Assembly (NCBI GenBank): GCA_014706295.1
Contig: JACSVZ010000002.1
Span: forward strand, 17,344,494 to 17,408,493
Reading direction: 5' to 3'
Origin: Lycocorax pyrrhopterus obiensis
Taxonomy: Eukaryota; Chordata; Aves; Passeriformes; Paradisaeidae
DNA length: 64,000 bases
Below the pieces are notes generated by a model, which saw only the letters and a program-made list of their open reading frames with translations, did not search any database and was not told where the DNA came from. Positions within the stretch are counted from its first letter, which is position 1. Each line of letters begins with the position of its first letter. Shown one piece after another: positions 12,501-24,600 of the stretch. Both the position numbers and the translations under genes were made by a program.

Positions 12501-14794
12501 AGGTATGGTCTCAGGCTAACTATACCAAATCCTGTGACCCTGAAGACTTATTTAAAGGTAACGAGGTCATTTTAAAACTCAAAAGTAAGTGGAAGCCAAC
12601 CTCAAAAAAAAAATGAAAATGGAAAGGCATAAACCTGGGCAAGGAGGAACATAAAAAGTTACAAGAATGTAAGACAAAACCAAGACATTTTTAGAAACAG
12701 CATGTTAAAAGGACAGGCTCTACTAATTTAAAACATTACAAATACCTCAGAAAGTGTAAGGCTGAAGTAGAATCTCTAACGCAATACACAACCAAGACAT
12801 AAAAATTGCTCGGAGTAGAGACAGCTTTTGACAAAAATCAGTCATTTTCATCGCTCTTGAAAGAATCAATGAAACAAAAGTCAGCTTTCACATGCAGGGC
12901 AGTTAACAAGCTGGACTTCACAACTCTCTTCTTTGTTTGGCACATTCACAGATGACCACAAATGGATGGCCAATGACAAAGTCTGCGAGTGATAAAAATA
13001 CTTAATATAACCCACAACTAAACCCGGCTGACACAGAAAAGATGCAATAAAACACTTAGGAAAATGTTCATTCAAGAATCTGGGATCTCCCAATGAATTT
13101 AGATCCACAAAGTGAATATAAAAACAAAAAATTATGGAACCCATAATATACGGATATTATGTAATATAAAAATACATTATGGAATACAATGCCAAACTAC
13201 ATTGCAGAAGACAAATGTGTTAAAACATGGATTAGAATCATGAAAGTCAGTTTAATCTATGCTTACTATCCAGTCATTCAGATAAAGTCTGAGAAACAAT
13301 TTATTTTATTGCTTATTATTGGTAAATTGGCTATAACCAGGATAGGAGAACTTGACATTTTTCCTTCAGTACCTGCCAGAAGCTGCTTTTGGAGCAAGGG
13401 CTATGGAAACCTTTCATCTGACCTAACACAGCAATACATTTTTTCTTACCCTTAGGAACATTTCTATCTCAGCCCACATTCACAAATAGACAGAACAGAT
13501 GACAGTCCTGCAGTTGAACCTCAGAGAGTAAGGACTGCCACATGTCCATCCCCTTCAAAAGAGCTTTGATAACCTGCTGTGCTGGAAGTCAGGCCCAAGG
13601 GGGATGGAGGTGGAGAACAGAGGAGTTGGAAACAGAAGTTTGACCCAAAAAAGAGTAGTTCATTTTATTGCAACTTAGCACGTGCTACATAATTGTGGAC
13701 ATGAATACAGTATGTGTTCCAATCCTCTCATGGCCATATTTAACTTCTTTCTTCAAAGACCCACTTCTGTTTCTCCAATACTGAAGAAAGCTGAATCATG
13801 GTTCTAAAAAGAAAAATCCCTATTTATTGTTCCTTTCCTATGTTTCATCAACATCCAGTTTTCTATCCCTATCCATGACCTCATATGAAAAATGCTGGCA
13901 GGGACACAACTGATTGCCTAGGGAATACTTAAAACACCCTGGGGGTTTCCACAAACAGACAGTAAATCATAAGAAGCTTCTTTGGTTTAACTTGTTTTCA
14001 GGAAAACAAATCCAAGACTTTCAGAAATTCTAGGAAATAAATTATTCCTTTTCATTTTTGAAACCTGTTCTAAATCCACCCACACCTTCAATCACGTTAA
14101 GGGCCAGGATGTGTTATTAAAAAATGTCAACTTCACCACTTCAAAATACTTTCCTTATCATACAACTAGTGTCACATCACAATGGCACAAAAAATTAAAA
14201 AGTCTCCTTAAACAATTAAAATTAATTTTCTCTTAGCTCAGTACTGAGACTAAAGAGAGGATGGGGGAAACTAAAAAAAGGGGGCTAAAGGAAGAAATTA
14301 AACCATGCTTAAAAGAAAATAATTGCCCATTTTTTAATTTTTTTTTTCGTGTCTACATTTGTTTGGGTTTTTTTACCAAGCAATTTAACAGCTGTGAAAT
14401 ATTTAGCAGAATATGAAATTATGTGTAATCTCTAAGAAATTACTTATTTGTCACAAATACTTCTACCTCCATGGTTTAATCTGCCTTTAGTAATGTCTCC
14501 TTAACTAAGAGTCCCATCATAGTCTAACACTGGAGTCTCACCATAGTCTAACTTAGAGTGATCCAAGTAATTGTTAGTGGTACAGTGCAAATCACTCCAT
14601 CACGCTGCCTTTAGGGAAGAAACAGCTCAATCTAACTGTGCAGCAAAGATTATCTTTGCACCAAGGAATATCTTAACAATAATTGAGAGAAGTAGCAAAC
14701 TTCTGGAAGACAGAAAATATTAAGATGCAGCACAATCTGGCCAAACTTCAGAATGAATTTACCTGTACATGCTCCAGAACAAGACTCCATTCAA

Positions 14795-14857
14795 AATAAA
14801 ATAAAATTAAAAAAACAAAACCCAAAACAAACAAACGAAAAGAAAAAACCCACCCCC
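14795..14857 (+). repeat. A-rich low-complexity tract
   Basis: Almost pure A interrupted by T, then C and G (AAAATAAAATAAAATT and ACAAACAAACG patterns). It may be a decayed microsatellite or an old poly(A) tail, but no retrocopy body was recognised on either side. Confidence 0.6.
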
Positions 14858-17800
14858 AACTTATTCAGCCTGCTGACTGAGCACCTTTCTGCCAAAACAG
14901 ACATTACTCCATTGGATTCTTCCTAAAAACCTTAAAAAAGACAGCAAATGCTGTGCTGGATTTGGTGAAAAACTTGCTGGAATGTGGTGGGAGGGAGGAA
15001 AGAAAGCCAATGCCCTGTACCCTGAAGCCAATCTGACCTCCACAATGAGAAATCATGTGAGACCAATGACCAGTTTCCAAAATGTAGACATATTACAATA
15101 CAACATTAAAGAAAATGAGAACAGCACACAAGGGAACATTTTGAACTGCAAAAGCAGCAACTCATTCATCAGAGTTTGGGGATAATTGATGTCATTGCAC
15201 AAGGATGAAACAGTGCACATGAATCTGACTAACCATGTTCAGGAAATACTGGAACAGGACTTGAGAAGAGGGACCACAGCAACAGAGAGTTTATGACAGA
15301 CTAAAGAAAGGCAGTTTGTGTAGTCTAGTAAACAAAGGTGGAGAAAGGGCCACTGCCTATAAATAAGTCAGGGCACTAAACACCAGCTAAGAGTACTAAG
15401 TCAGATGGAAGACAGTTCTGGATCAGAAAAAATGCATGAGAACTGACTGTGAATAAATTCAGATCAGAAATCAGGAGAAGCTATCCAACCATTAGGTCTG
15501 GCATGCCAGTGAACTGAAGAGTCAAGAGGGAAACCCACCTACTTTAAGATGGAGATTTGTCAGCTGATGACTTTAAGTGGGCTTGTGACAGCAGAAGACT
15601 GGCTCAGTGACCCAGGAGGACTTTTTTTTTAACTTGTGTGTTCCTATTAGCTGACTATTTGGTCATCTTTCCTCTAGATTAAGTGATCTTCCCCACTTGT
15701 CTCCTGGACTGCTAAAGCAACGAAGACCTCTCATTTCTTCTCTGGGGCCAAGAAAATACTTTAGAGAAGGAATTGTATTTAAAAGATGCAGCTTCTCACA
15801 CTTTTCCACCTTCTCAGTAGGGCTGCAGAGAGGACAGTTGGCTCATTACGTGCCGTAAAATACGGTTCATTCTCATCATGTGATAGGCAGTAGCAGAGGA
15901 GGGGCACGGAAGATCGGTGACAGATGCTACTGTGCTCTACCCCCTGCAGCACTGGAGTAGTAGAGTGATTAGGCACATTAGGTGGTGAATTTCAGCTGCA
16001 AACGGCATCAGTTTAGACAGAAGGGATGGTTAGCGTCAAGTGTTTACTTCTAGTCTCTGTGGATCCTCATTTCTGAATGAGAGTCTACACTGCCTTTTGT
16101 AAGCAGGTAGTAGTAATGTTCTCTCCATGCACTTTGGGTGGAAAGACCAGCAAATGCCAACAACAAAATACCAGCAAGCACTGCTAAGAAGCTGCAGTCA
16201 GCCAACACTGCTAGCTTAGCATTGTACCAGGCTAATGTGGCCCCACTGGGCCTGAACAGTCTCTGGTACATTTACCAGCACAACTTCATCTCAGTATTCA
16301 TCCACAGTATTAGCCATGGCAAGACAACCATATTCTCTCCTTGGCCTTCACTCTGGGCAGTTTGGCAGTAATCTCTTGGGAAGGAGAGGTGAAACTGAAG
16401 ACAGACAAGCTGCTTGCAGGAGCCCCCTGGCCTGTAACACTCACATCCTCAGGCCAAAAGCGCTGTAACCCTTCCCAATATTAAGAACAAAGCTTGCTGC
16501 TTTTGGCTGCACTTTCAGAATGTCATTGACAACAGCACTGCAGCAGCAGCATGCACTGGACATAGCCAGTAGTGGTTACCAGTACTGCCTCCATTAAACT
16601 CTTCCCATTGCTCTGCCACACGAACAAACACATCTGTTACTGCCACAGAAGAGATACCAAGAAGGAGCAATGGCTTTTCCTTCTGTAATCTGAAGGAACT
16701 CTCTTTCATGAATATAGTATGTTCCTGAATGTATCTCACCCTATTGTACCATGCCTTAAACCTAAGGTGAGCAAAGGAAGTACACAAACAGAATAATATT
16801 AAAAGGGGCATACACTAAATTGCCATGAAGGACATCATGCCAGACTATTAAATGGGAGGAGCATGTACACTGATTCATTAAAACATTTCTAACAAATGGT
16901 TCAAAGATACATTTTTGGGAGAACCAAAAGGTGGAGGTTAGTAAACACTGTTTTATCACATGAGCCTTAAACAAGAATTTAAAGTCAAAATATTGTGTCA
17001 CTCAAAGACTGATGGTGAGGGGAAGTAAAGCTTACTTCAAGAGGCACTTGAAACCATTTTTTCTCTTAAAAATTCACATTGAGGCTGTGTACCTATTAGG
17101 TATTGAAAACATTGTGTACATACTGAGACAAACTACAAGTCTCAGAAGAAGCATATTTTGTGTATACAATTTTCTGTGTAGCTGAGAAGTTACTTTCTCA
17201 ATATCCCAAATGATAAGCTTACCTTAAAGCCCATCTTTCAGCGAGCATACCTCAAACCAGGAACACAGGAACTATCCTTTAGCCTTGCCAGAATGTTTAC
17301 ACATGCATTTATAATTTTACTTCTTCCACTTGCTTCTTTAATAGTTTGGCAAAAAACATAACCCATTTTTTAGAAATGCTTACAAACTCAAGTCTTTTAA
17401 TACAACAAAGCTTTGTTAGTTTTGTCCTAACTGTTCAGTACAGCAGCAACACAACACTTTGAACTTGCACAACATATTCCATCTCAAGATCTTCTAAATA
17501 AGAAGTGCTTCTTCAAGCTTAGATGAGCTCCATGAATGTCATTTGAAGTATCAGGGTTATAAGAGGTTATTCTATTTTCTCAGCAGAAGTGACCCCCACA
17601 TGGCAAACAGAGGCTGGGAAAATGAGGCAGGGAAGGCACTGCTCTGTACTGCATCCAGGAGGACATCTACTGGTTGTCTTGGCTGGCCAGGGTTACTCCA
17701 AAACAGAGCTGGTGTACTCTGCACACCAAAGCCACCACAGCAGAAACCGACACCACTGAGATGCTTCCTGGCATCACAGAATCTTGGCACAGAAATGGGA

Positions 17801-19384
17801 TTGAAGGTTTAGACTCTCTTGCTTAAAACATAGGTTTATTTCCTCTTCAATTAAGTCAAGATTGAAGCTTCTTTGAGCTAAGCTTTATACCAAAATTTAT
17901 ATGCTCAACTGGTTGGTGGCTGCCACCACACCTCCAGCCTAGTGGTCCTGCAAAACTCTATCCCCAACAAGAGACTATCAGCCTACATTAACTCTCACCC
18001 ACATCCTGAAGTTCATCAAGTGTCGAACACTGCATTTCAATGATCTCTGACAAGCTCCCTGACTTCTCTGGACTCCCTAGGGTCCAGAAGAGCTCTACAG
18101 TAGACCTATTCCTGGGTTTCAGTCTCGAGAAGAATTCAGCAACAAACAGCCTACAGATGAGCTCATTTTACCTTAACCCTTCCATTCCCGTAAGTGTGAA
18201 AATTTCAGGGCAAAAAGTAATTCAACAGAGAAACACGCAGCCACTATCCATTCAACAGATTTGGGGTTTTTTTTCAAGGATTTATGACTCCACTCATATC
18301 TCTGATCTCACTGGCTTTCAGACTAAGCCAAGAGAAACAGCTTTTGCAGACACTATTGCCTTGCCACCTAGGTGTGGCAAAATCTCTTCTGTGTCTGCTA
18401 TGTTCTTATCTGTCTTTGCCTACTAATAATTCATAACACAAAAGAAATCCTGTGTTCCTCTCTCACTCTGAGAAATGCCAGCTGCTTCTGGGCAGTGGGC
18501 ATTCCCCACCGGACAGAGCTACCTGTGAACCCTTTGCAGAAGGGCTGGGGGAAAATCTAACATCTTACTCTACAGGTCACTCTCATTCTTTGAGCAAATC
18601 TCTCTTTGCTGTCAAAATACAAAGACACAAGAAAGAGTCTTTTTCTATCCTCCTCTCTGCTAGTTGCAGCTCAGTGGCCAAGCATATAAAAGCAATAAAA
18701 AGTATATAAAGCAATAAAAAATAAGAAAATCTTTACCTATGCCAGGTATCAAATATAAAGCTGGTGGTGCCCTAAGGAAAGCTTTCCTACTGCTGGTTCA
18801 GGTTATAGCCACATGCACTATGACAGAACTGCAGTCACCAACACCTATTTACCTACAAGTGTACTGATCGCTGACCGGGTTCGAGCACCCCTCAGTGGAT
18901 GTCCTCTGGAGACCAGAAACAGCAGTTTACCAGCACAACAATGTTATTTCCCAGGCAGTTAAAAGCATAGCTGGGGTCAAGCTAGGTTTATTACACAGTA
19001 TAATAATAACGCCCCGGTGAACATTTTCCTCTTGCAGACAGAGATAAACTTCAACTGGCAACCGCTGCTCTCCTCTCCCCACCACAAGCACGCCAGGAAC
19101 GGTAACCCACATGCTCGCCTGCTCCAGTCGGAGCAGGTAAAGCAAACGCTGTCTTACAGACCGAGACGACAGCGATTCTTTTACTGAGCAACAGTTCCCG
19201 AAGGCACACGAAGGTACAGCTCAACAGGAAGGCCTGAGGTTGCTCTGCGGTGTGACTGAGCAGCCCGTGCGGCAGCGGTTGATGAGGTCACCCAGAGACC
19301 CAAAAAGCCCTTCCCTAGGAGGGGAGCAGAACCAAACCACCCCCTCCCCTTCTCGACAGAAAGCAAGCAGAACACTCCTCCTAC

Positions 19385-20256
19385 CTGAACTCGGGCAGGA
19401 GGTTTGGCCGCAGCCCATAGAAAGCCGCCGAGAGAGTCACTAGCCAGCCGGGTTTGTAATTCCCATTCTCACACTCCAGATACGGTGAGGACCACCTGAT
19501 GTGGTTCTTATCAGCAGTGAAGCTCTCCCGCCTCTTCCAACTGTTTTCCAAAGTTTTGGGGCCCGTGTTTAAGACCTTCCTGTGCAGATGTGGCCTCCAC
19601 TTGCGCTTCAAGCCGTGGAACCACTCTGTTTCCACGGAGGCGTTGGCCAGGCGGTGAGCCGAGGAGGACAAGTCCTGCAGGAGGACCTGGCTCTCATGCC
19701 TGCTGGCCTGGAGGAAAACCTGGGGAGTGGAGGAGAAAGGCTCCGTGCTGAAAGTGATAGCGGCCCTGGAGATGTTGGGGTCCTCCTCCAGCAGGCTCCT
19801 GATCAAGGCGCGGTACCACTCCAGGTCCTCCTGCAAGTTCTGCTCCCGCGACTTATTGCTCTGGAGGATCATGTTGAGTAAGTTGGTGGCGTGGGTGAGG
19901 GTGCCCAGGGCGCCGTGCAGGGAGGGGTGCGAGGTGAAGCGCGACTTGCCAGCGAGGCTGGCCAGCTCGTACCGCCCGGAGCAGTTGGCTCGCCGCAACT
20001 CCCGGGAGTCGCCCGTGTAGAGGAACGAGGCCACGTCCTGGGGCACCTCCTCGGCGAGCCGCTGCGCCAAGATGGTGCTCTCTGTAGAGCGGCTCCGCGG
20101 GGCCGGCGGAGGCTCCCGGCTCTTGATGTGGTTGTAAATAGGCTGCTTCCCTCCGAGCGCCCGCTCCCGGCCGCGCACTGCCTGCCCTTGGTCGGAGGCA
20201 CCCCCCAGCCCGCGCTGGGCGAGGAGCAAGAGGAGAAGGAGCCGGAGCAAAGCCAT
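19385..20256 (-). CDS. GPR158: GPR158 coding exon 1 (signal peptide and most of the extracellular Cache domain)
   Basis: First coding exon of a class C orphan GPCR, known in mammals as a neuronal plasma-membrane receptor that binds glycine, partners RGS7-Gbeta5 and contacts glypican-4. The exon encodes 290 codons plus two bases. Residues 1-20 are a leucine-rich signal peptide. The run ILAQRLAEEVPQDVASFLYT at 62-81 and the following NCSGRYELA at 91-99 closely match remembered mammalian GPR158. N-glycosylation sequons lie at N91, N134, N161 and N205. Residues from about 85 onward form the Cache domain; the known glycine-contact positions appear retained as S163, R164, Y259 and E261. The ATG at 20256-20254 was chosen because it has G at -3 and +4 and starts directly at the signal peptide; the frame stays open upstream only to a GTG at 20286. 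The exon ends with AG before a GTAGGA donor, leaving an arginine codon split (phase 2). GPR179, the paralogue, is less likely on N-terminal sequence. Confidence 0.96.
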
Positions 20257-21650
20257 GTCCCCCGGTGCTACCGGTCGCGCCGGCACGGCGAGGTGGCTGA
20301 AGACGGGCTTCGCGCAGGCGGCCGCGGCGCAGGGGTGCGAACGCGCAGAGGCGGCCGAGCGGCAGCGGGGCGGAACGCGACCCCCGGCCCGCGAGTCACC
20401 TGTGGCGGTGCCGCCCGCAGCTTCCCCAGCGCGGGGCTCCGCACAGCCCCACCGCCGGCGCGGAGCGGCGCGCAGCCCCTCCGGCGACGGCAGAGCCGAG
20501 CCCGCCTGCGCCTCCTCCCGCCGTGGCCACCTCGCTCACTGAGCTCCTGCCCGGCGCAGCGCGCAGGGGCGGCGGCGCCCGCGCCCGGCGCAGCGGCGGG
20601 TCCCCCCGCGGCGCCCCGCCGCCGCCCGCGCTCCGCCGCTCCGCATCCTTCGGGCGCCGCTGCCGGAGAGGGGGGCCCGCGGCGCGGGACTGCCACTTGC
20701 TGCGGGGATCGGCGGGCGGGGCTGCTGCCGGGGAGCCAGCGGGCAGGCGCCCGCCTCCGCCAGCGCTCGGCTCCGCGAGCGAGGACGTGGGAGGATGGAT
20801 GCTCACCCAGCGGCTCCGCCACGGGCAACCCCACACCGCACGGTGCCCCTCACCGCCGGCCCTTATAGGTGTACGCCAGCCAGCGGCCGCCCTATGTGGC
20901 TGCCTCGCCTGTCAGTCAGCCGGCAGCCACTCACGGGGCAGGAGGACGGCGCCGTGCGGTGCCGGGGGAGGCGGTGCTGCTACCGCGGAGAGGCGTCGAG
21001 GCACCTTGCTTCACCTGCAGCCGGCTCCGCTGGGGACGGAGGCAGGTGCCCGCCCCACTGGGAGCCCTCCGCTTCCCAGGGCCTCGGGGGTCGCGGGCGC
21101 GGAACCTGCGGAGGCTCCGCGGGGCCCGGGCCGGGGCGCGGGGCTCGCCCGCGGCGCGTGGCAGCGACACCTGGTGGCCGGGCCGGGGGCGGCGCCTCCG
21201 CGCCGGGGGCGAGCGGCGGGACCCGCGGGAGCGGCTGCGGGGCGAGCGCAGGAGCGGGGTCCGGGGGCCCAAAATACCCCTCTCCGCCTCCCTCCCTCCG
21301 CTGCGGGGAGCAGGAGAAGCCTGGCGCTCCGGGGGAAGGCAGCTCCAGCTAGATCCGCAGCGTGGGCTGGTGCCTGTCAGGGCTGCGTGCCGCTGTGGGG
21401 AAGGCGCTCTTGCTTCCAGCATTTTTAGGGTGGGTGGCTGTTCCTCGGCTTCCCCCGGGACGCGTGCGGCCAGCCGGGCTGCCCAGGAGGGACGCCTTTG
21501 GCGAAGGGAACGATGTTTGGGTGGGAATGGGAACTGCGCCTTCGGGATCTCCGGGCCCGTGGCCCGCGGGCGCCTCGCACGGGCTGCCACACTCGCCCGC
21601 CTCGCCTCACCTGCCCCGGGCACAGGGTGCATCCCGCCGGAATGGGCACC
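20257..21650 (-). promoter_or_regulatory. GPR158: GPR158 CpG-island promoter and 5' UTR
   Basis: Very GC- and CpG-rich sequence immediately upstream of the GPR158 start codon; the island also extends over exon 1 down to about 19600. There is no clear TATA box near the ATG, as expected for a CpG-island promoter with dispersed starts. A GGGCGGGGC GC box (Sp1-type) lies at 20714-20722 on the plus strand. The transcription start cannot be placed from sequence alone. Long ORFs in all frames here (for example 20523-21428 plus and 20931-21674 minus) are composition artefacts: low-complexity Ala/Arg/Gly/Pro translations overlapping one another. Confidence 0.85.
20714..20722 (+). promoter_or_regulatory. 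GC box (Sp1/KLF-type)
   Basis: A GGGCGGGGC match about 460 bp upstream of the GPR158 ATG inside the CpG island. Motifs of this kind are common in such islands, so actual use is inferred only. Confidence 0.45.
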
Positions 21651-24600
21651 GGGCCACTTTCCCTCTCCCTGCAACTACGGTGGCTGGCTGGTTGTATTTA
21701 TGTAACCGTGATCTTTCTTCTTTTTTTCCCTTAGTGTTTTAACTCCAAGATGCTAATTCCTACAGCTGTTTTCAAAACTAAGCCTTTAATCCAATGGCTT
21801 TTAACACTGACCTTCAGAGCACCTGTGTGGAGCCACAGCAGCACAGGCTGCTCACCCAGCTTTCCTCCTGCTCTGTGGAAAACCCCTTGGAATAACACAA
21901 ATGCTTAGAAGACGTAGTTAGGATTTTCCAGATAAGCCATCATGATCAGTAATAACGATCTAGTTTAGTAAAACATTTCAACATGTGTTTACCTTTGTGC
22001 ATTTTCTTTGGCAGAAGTATGCACCTGCTCAATATCTTACTAATGGATGAGGGGTTTGTGACAGGAGACAGCAAAGGGTGAATTTTGGAGGAGGTGGTCC
22101 ACAGCAAAATCTCCTAACTACATTCCATTCTCATTTAATATAAAATTCCATTTTGGAATTCAAAAGTACAGACGAAAAGAGTAGTAAAAGATCTTTTTTT
22201 TTCTTTTCTCTCACACACACGTGCATGCACATCCTATAAGGAGCAGATTTCAGTTATGCAGAATGTATGATCTAATTTTAAACCACTTTTAAATAAGCTA
22301 TATCTGCTCCTTAAAGCATAATCTTATTTTAGAATTATTTGAAACAACACTTAACGGAGTAGTCACTCTAACACAGCTAAATGTAAATTACATTTGCAGT
22401 CCATATATCCTAGTGATGTTATGCACTTTGTCTTTGCATATGGACACCTTTAATAATTATAATATCATGTGTTGGTTAAGGGAGAAAGTTATAAATCCTT
22501 CTTGTCTCTTGCTGCATGCAGTTGAAGAGGATATTCAACACGTAAGAATAATTTACTTGTACTGAACTTTCCCTCAGGTAAAGAGTTTGTGAGATTATTT
22601 AGAAACTGCTTATACTGAGAAGATCAGAAGCTGGTATTTACAGTTTAGCACAGCACAGGAAGTCTATATTTCCAAATCTGCTCTGAGCAAATACCTAAAG
22701 ATGCATTGTTTGCCACAGATAAGAGACAACTAGGGCTTTTGACAGCAGCAGCTCTCAGGACTGAGCTAAACTAACGTGGGATCTGTCACATGGAGAGGTA
22801 TCACTGGCAACGTAAATAAACACATTTTTTAATGGTGTGCCTGGGCTGATTCTCTTTATTGACAGACAAGGGCTGCTCTAAAGAGAAGGTCAGTTCCCTG
22901 TTGGAAATTCATTTCCCCTACTCTAGCCTGACTGTTAATTCCTATCTGAATTGCACTAGGCCTGCTCAATGGCCACATTCACACATTCTCAGAATAATGA
23001 AATATCCCCTTCATATACTTGCATGGTAAGTCCCTTGTATTTCCTGATCACCTCATAGTCCTCCCACATGCCCTTCTCCAGTAGCACCCACCGCTCCCCC
23101 AGCCCCTTGTCCTTCACTAACACCCCAGAAGCTGTAGTTCTCAACCCAAAGGCTTGCCAGGAGAAAAGACCAAAATGAGTTAGTGCACATCTCCAGCTGC
23201 TGGAAGTCTCCCTTAATCTCAAGCATTAGAAGTCTCTCTTTTTCCTGTCTTATCGGTCTGCTCTGTGTGTTTGGTCTCTTTGCTACCACTTTTGAGCCAG
23301 AGGGAGAGGATGAGGGGTTTAATGAGGACTTTCTCATTGAGATCATGGTTGAGTCTTGTACAGGTGTATCACAGAGGGTTCAAAGAAGCTTTCTTTATCC
23401 TGTAGGGCTTCTTTCTGCAGTCAGTTCAGAGCTGATCCCAAACAGCTACTGTGTACAGCCAGGTCCAAAATGAGACACAAACAGATTTTAAGCCATTGCA
23501 AATGTGCATCTTCTTATGGCTTTGTGAACACTAAGCTGTGGGACCCAAAGCCTACCGTTCACGGCCCAGATCCAGGGAATTGGCAATATGGAAATATAGT
23601 ATCCTCCTAGATTAAGGAAATCTACCAAATATTTTATTTACACCAGTTTAGTAAGGACTGGAAGAGGTGTAGAAACCTTTGATCATTGTATTTTCATTTT
23701 AATATTAAAATGCATTAGTTTTTCTGGACTGTTATTTGTAATCAGTCGAGTGTGTCAGAAATCTCTTCAGCTGTGACCAAGAGAATGTGAAAATGGACTG
23801 GGAGTCCCCTGAGACACAAGATTACTGTGACTGACTAATGTTTCCTATGCTTCTGCCTCAGTTCTGCCAGAGGTGCTGCATCAAGCCATCCACTGATGAG
23901 GAATCAGGAGGCACCTGACCACTGTCCTGAATATTTCTGAGTTTTGTTACAACTATTGTAATTGCTTCGTGCAATTTACTTGTACATGAAGCGTCCCAAT
24001 TCACTGTATTACCTATCAGGATAGAAGTCAGCCCTACACAAGTCTAATTACAGTGTAGAAAGAACAGTAGTGCAAAATGTTAGCTGTTATTAACAGACTA
24101 GAGTAAGTGTAACCTACTTTCTTCAAATATGGCCTATGCAAAAAGATCTTGGTTTATCTGAACTATTTGAAATGCTAAAAGCATCACAATTACTGCATTG
24201 TTATACCAGTTGGAAGCAAGGAAAGACTGTTGTAACTGTGAAATATATTTAAAGTCTCATTTATTAGTGCTTGTCCTGAACTATTTAGGAGATATACAGA
24301 GTATACCCACGAGAGTAAGTGCCAAAACTTGTAAAATTATGTGTTGTATTTCTCTCACAAAACAGAGATAAAATCACTGCTTATGGTATTCAAAAACACA
24401 TGAAAAATAAAGTATTCTTAAAAGTGCTCTTAGCTTGAGTACTTAAACAAATAATGTTCTAACAGCAATATTTTCTGTCTGTCTGCCAATGACTTCTGAT
24501 CCCCTTAATTCATTTCAGGTAAGTTTGACAGCAGTCTACAAGCTTCTACAAATGCCATGAAACTCACAGCTGGATCAAAGAAAGCAACCCATGTTCATTT

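Larger units (their letters stand above)
5201..19384 (-). other. GPR158: GPR158 intron 1
   Basis: About 14.2 kb between the GTAGGA donor after exon 1 and the TTTTCAG acceptor before exon 2. It contains two CR1 LINE fragments (8045-8890 and 8941-9510), an A-rich low-complexity run near 14795-14857, and otherwise unremarkable AT-rich sequence. The stretch next to exon 1 (about 18840-19384) is richer in CpG than the rest and looks like the shore of the promoter island. Short ORFs here resemble no protein I know and show no splice-flanked coding pattern. Confidence 0.9.

Noticed and set aside
16050..16371. Possible membrane-protein-like peptide on the minus strand (AVLADCSFLAVLAGILLLAF)
   Set aside because: A short hydrophobic run in a 73-codon ORF overlapped by a plus-strand ORF; no homology recognised.
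18870..18890. GGTTCGA motif resembling a tRNA T-loop
   Set aside because: Flanking bases do not form the T stem, and no acceptor or anticodon arm is visible.
20257..20286. Ten-codon upstream extension of GPR158
   Set aside because: The upstream initiator would be GTG. The ATG at 20256 has good context and places the signal peptide at the N-terminus.
19891..21705. Several long overlapping ORFs (up to 325 codons) on both strands around the GPR158 promoter
   Set aside because: They are Ala/Arg/Gly/Pro-rich translations of a CpG island with few stop codons, overlap one another and the true exon, and resemble no protein.
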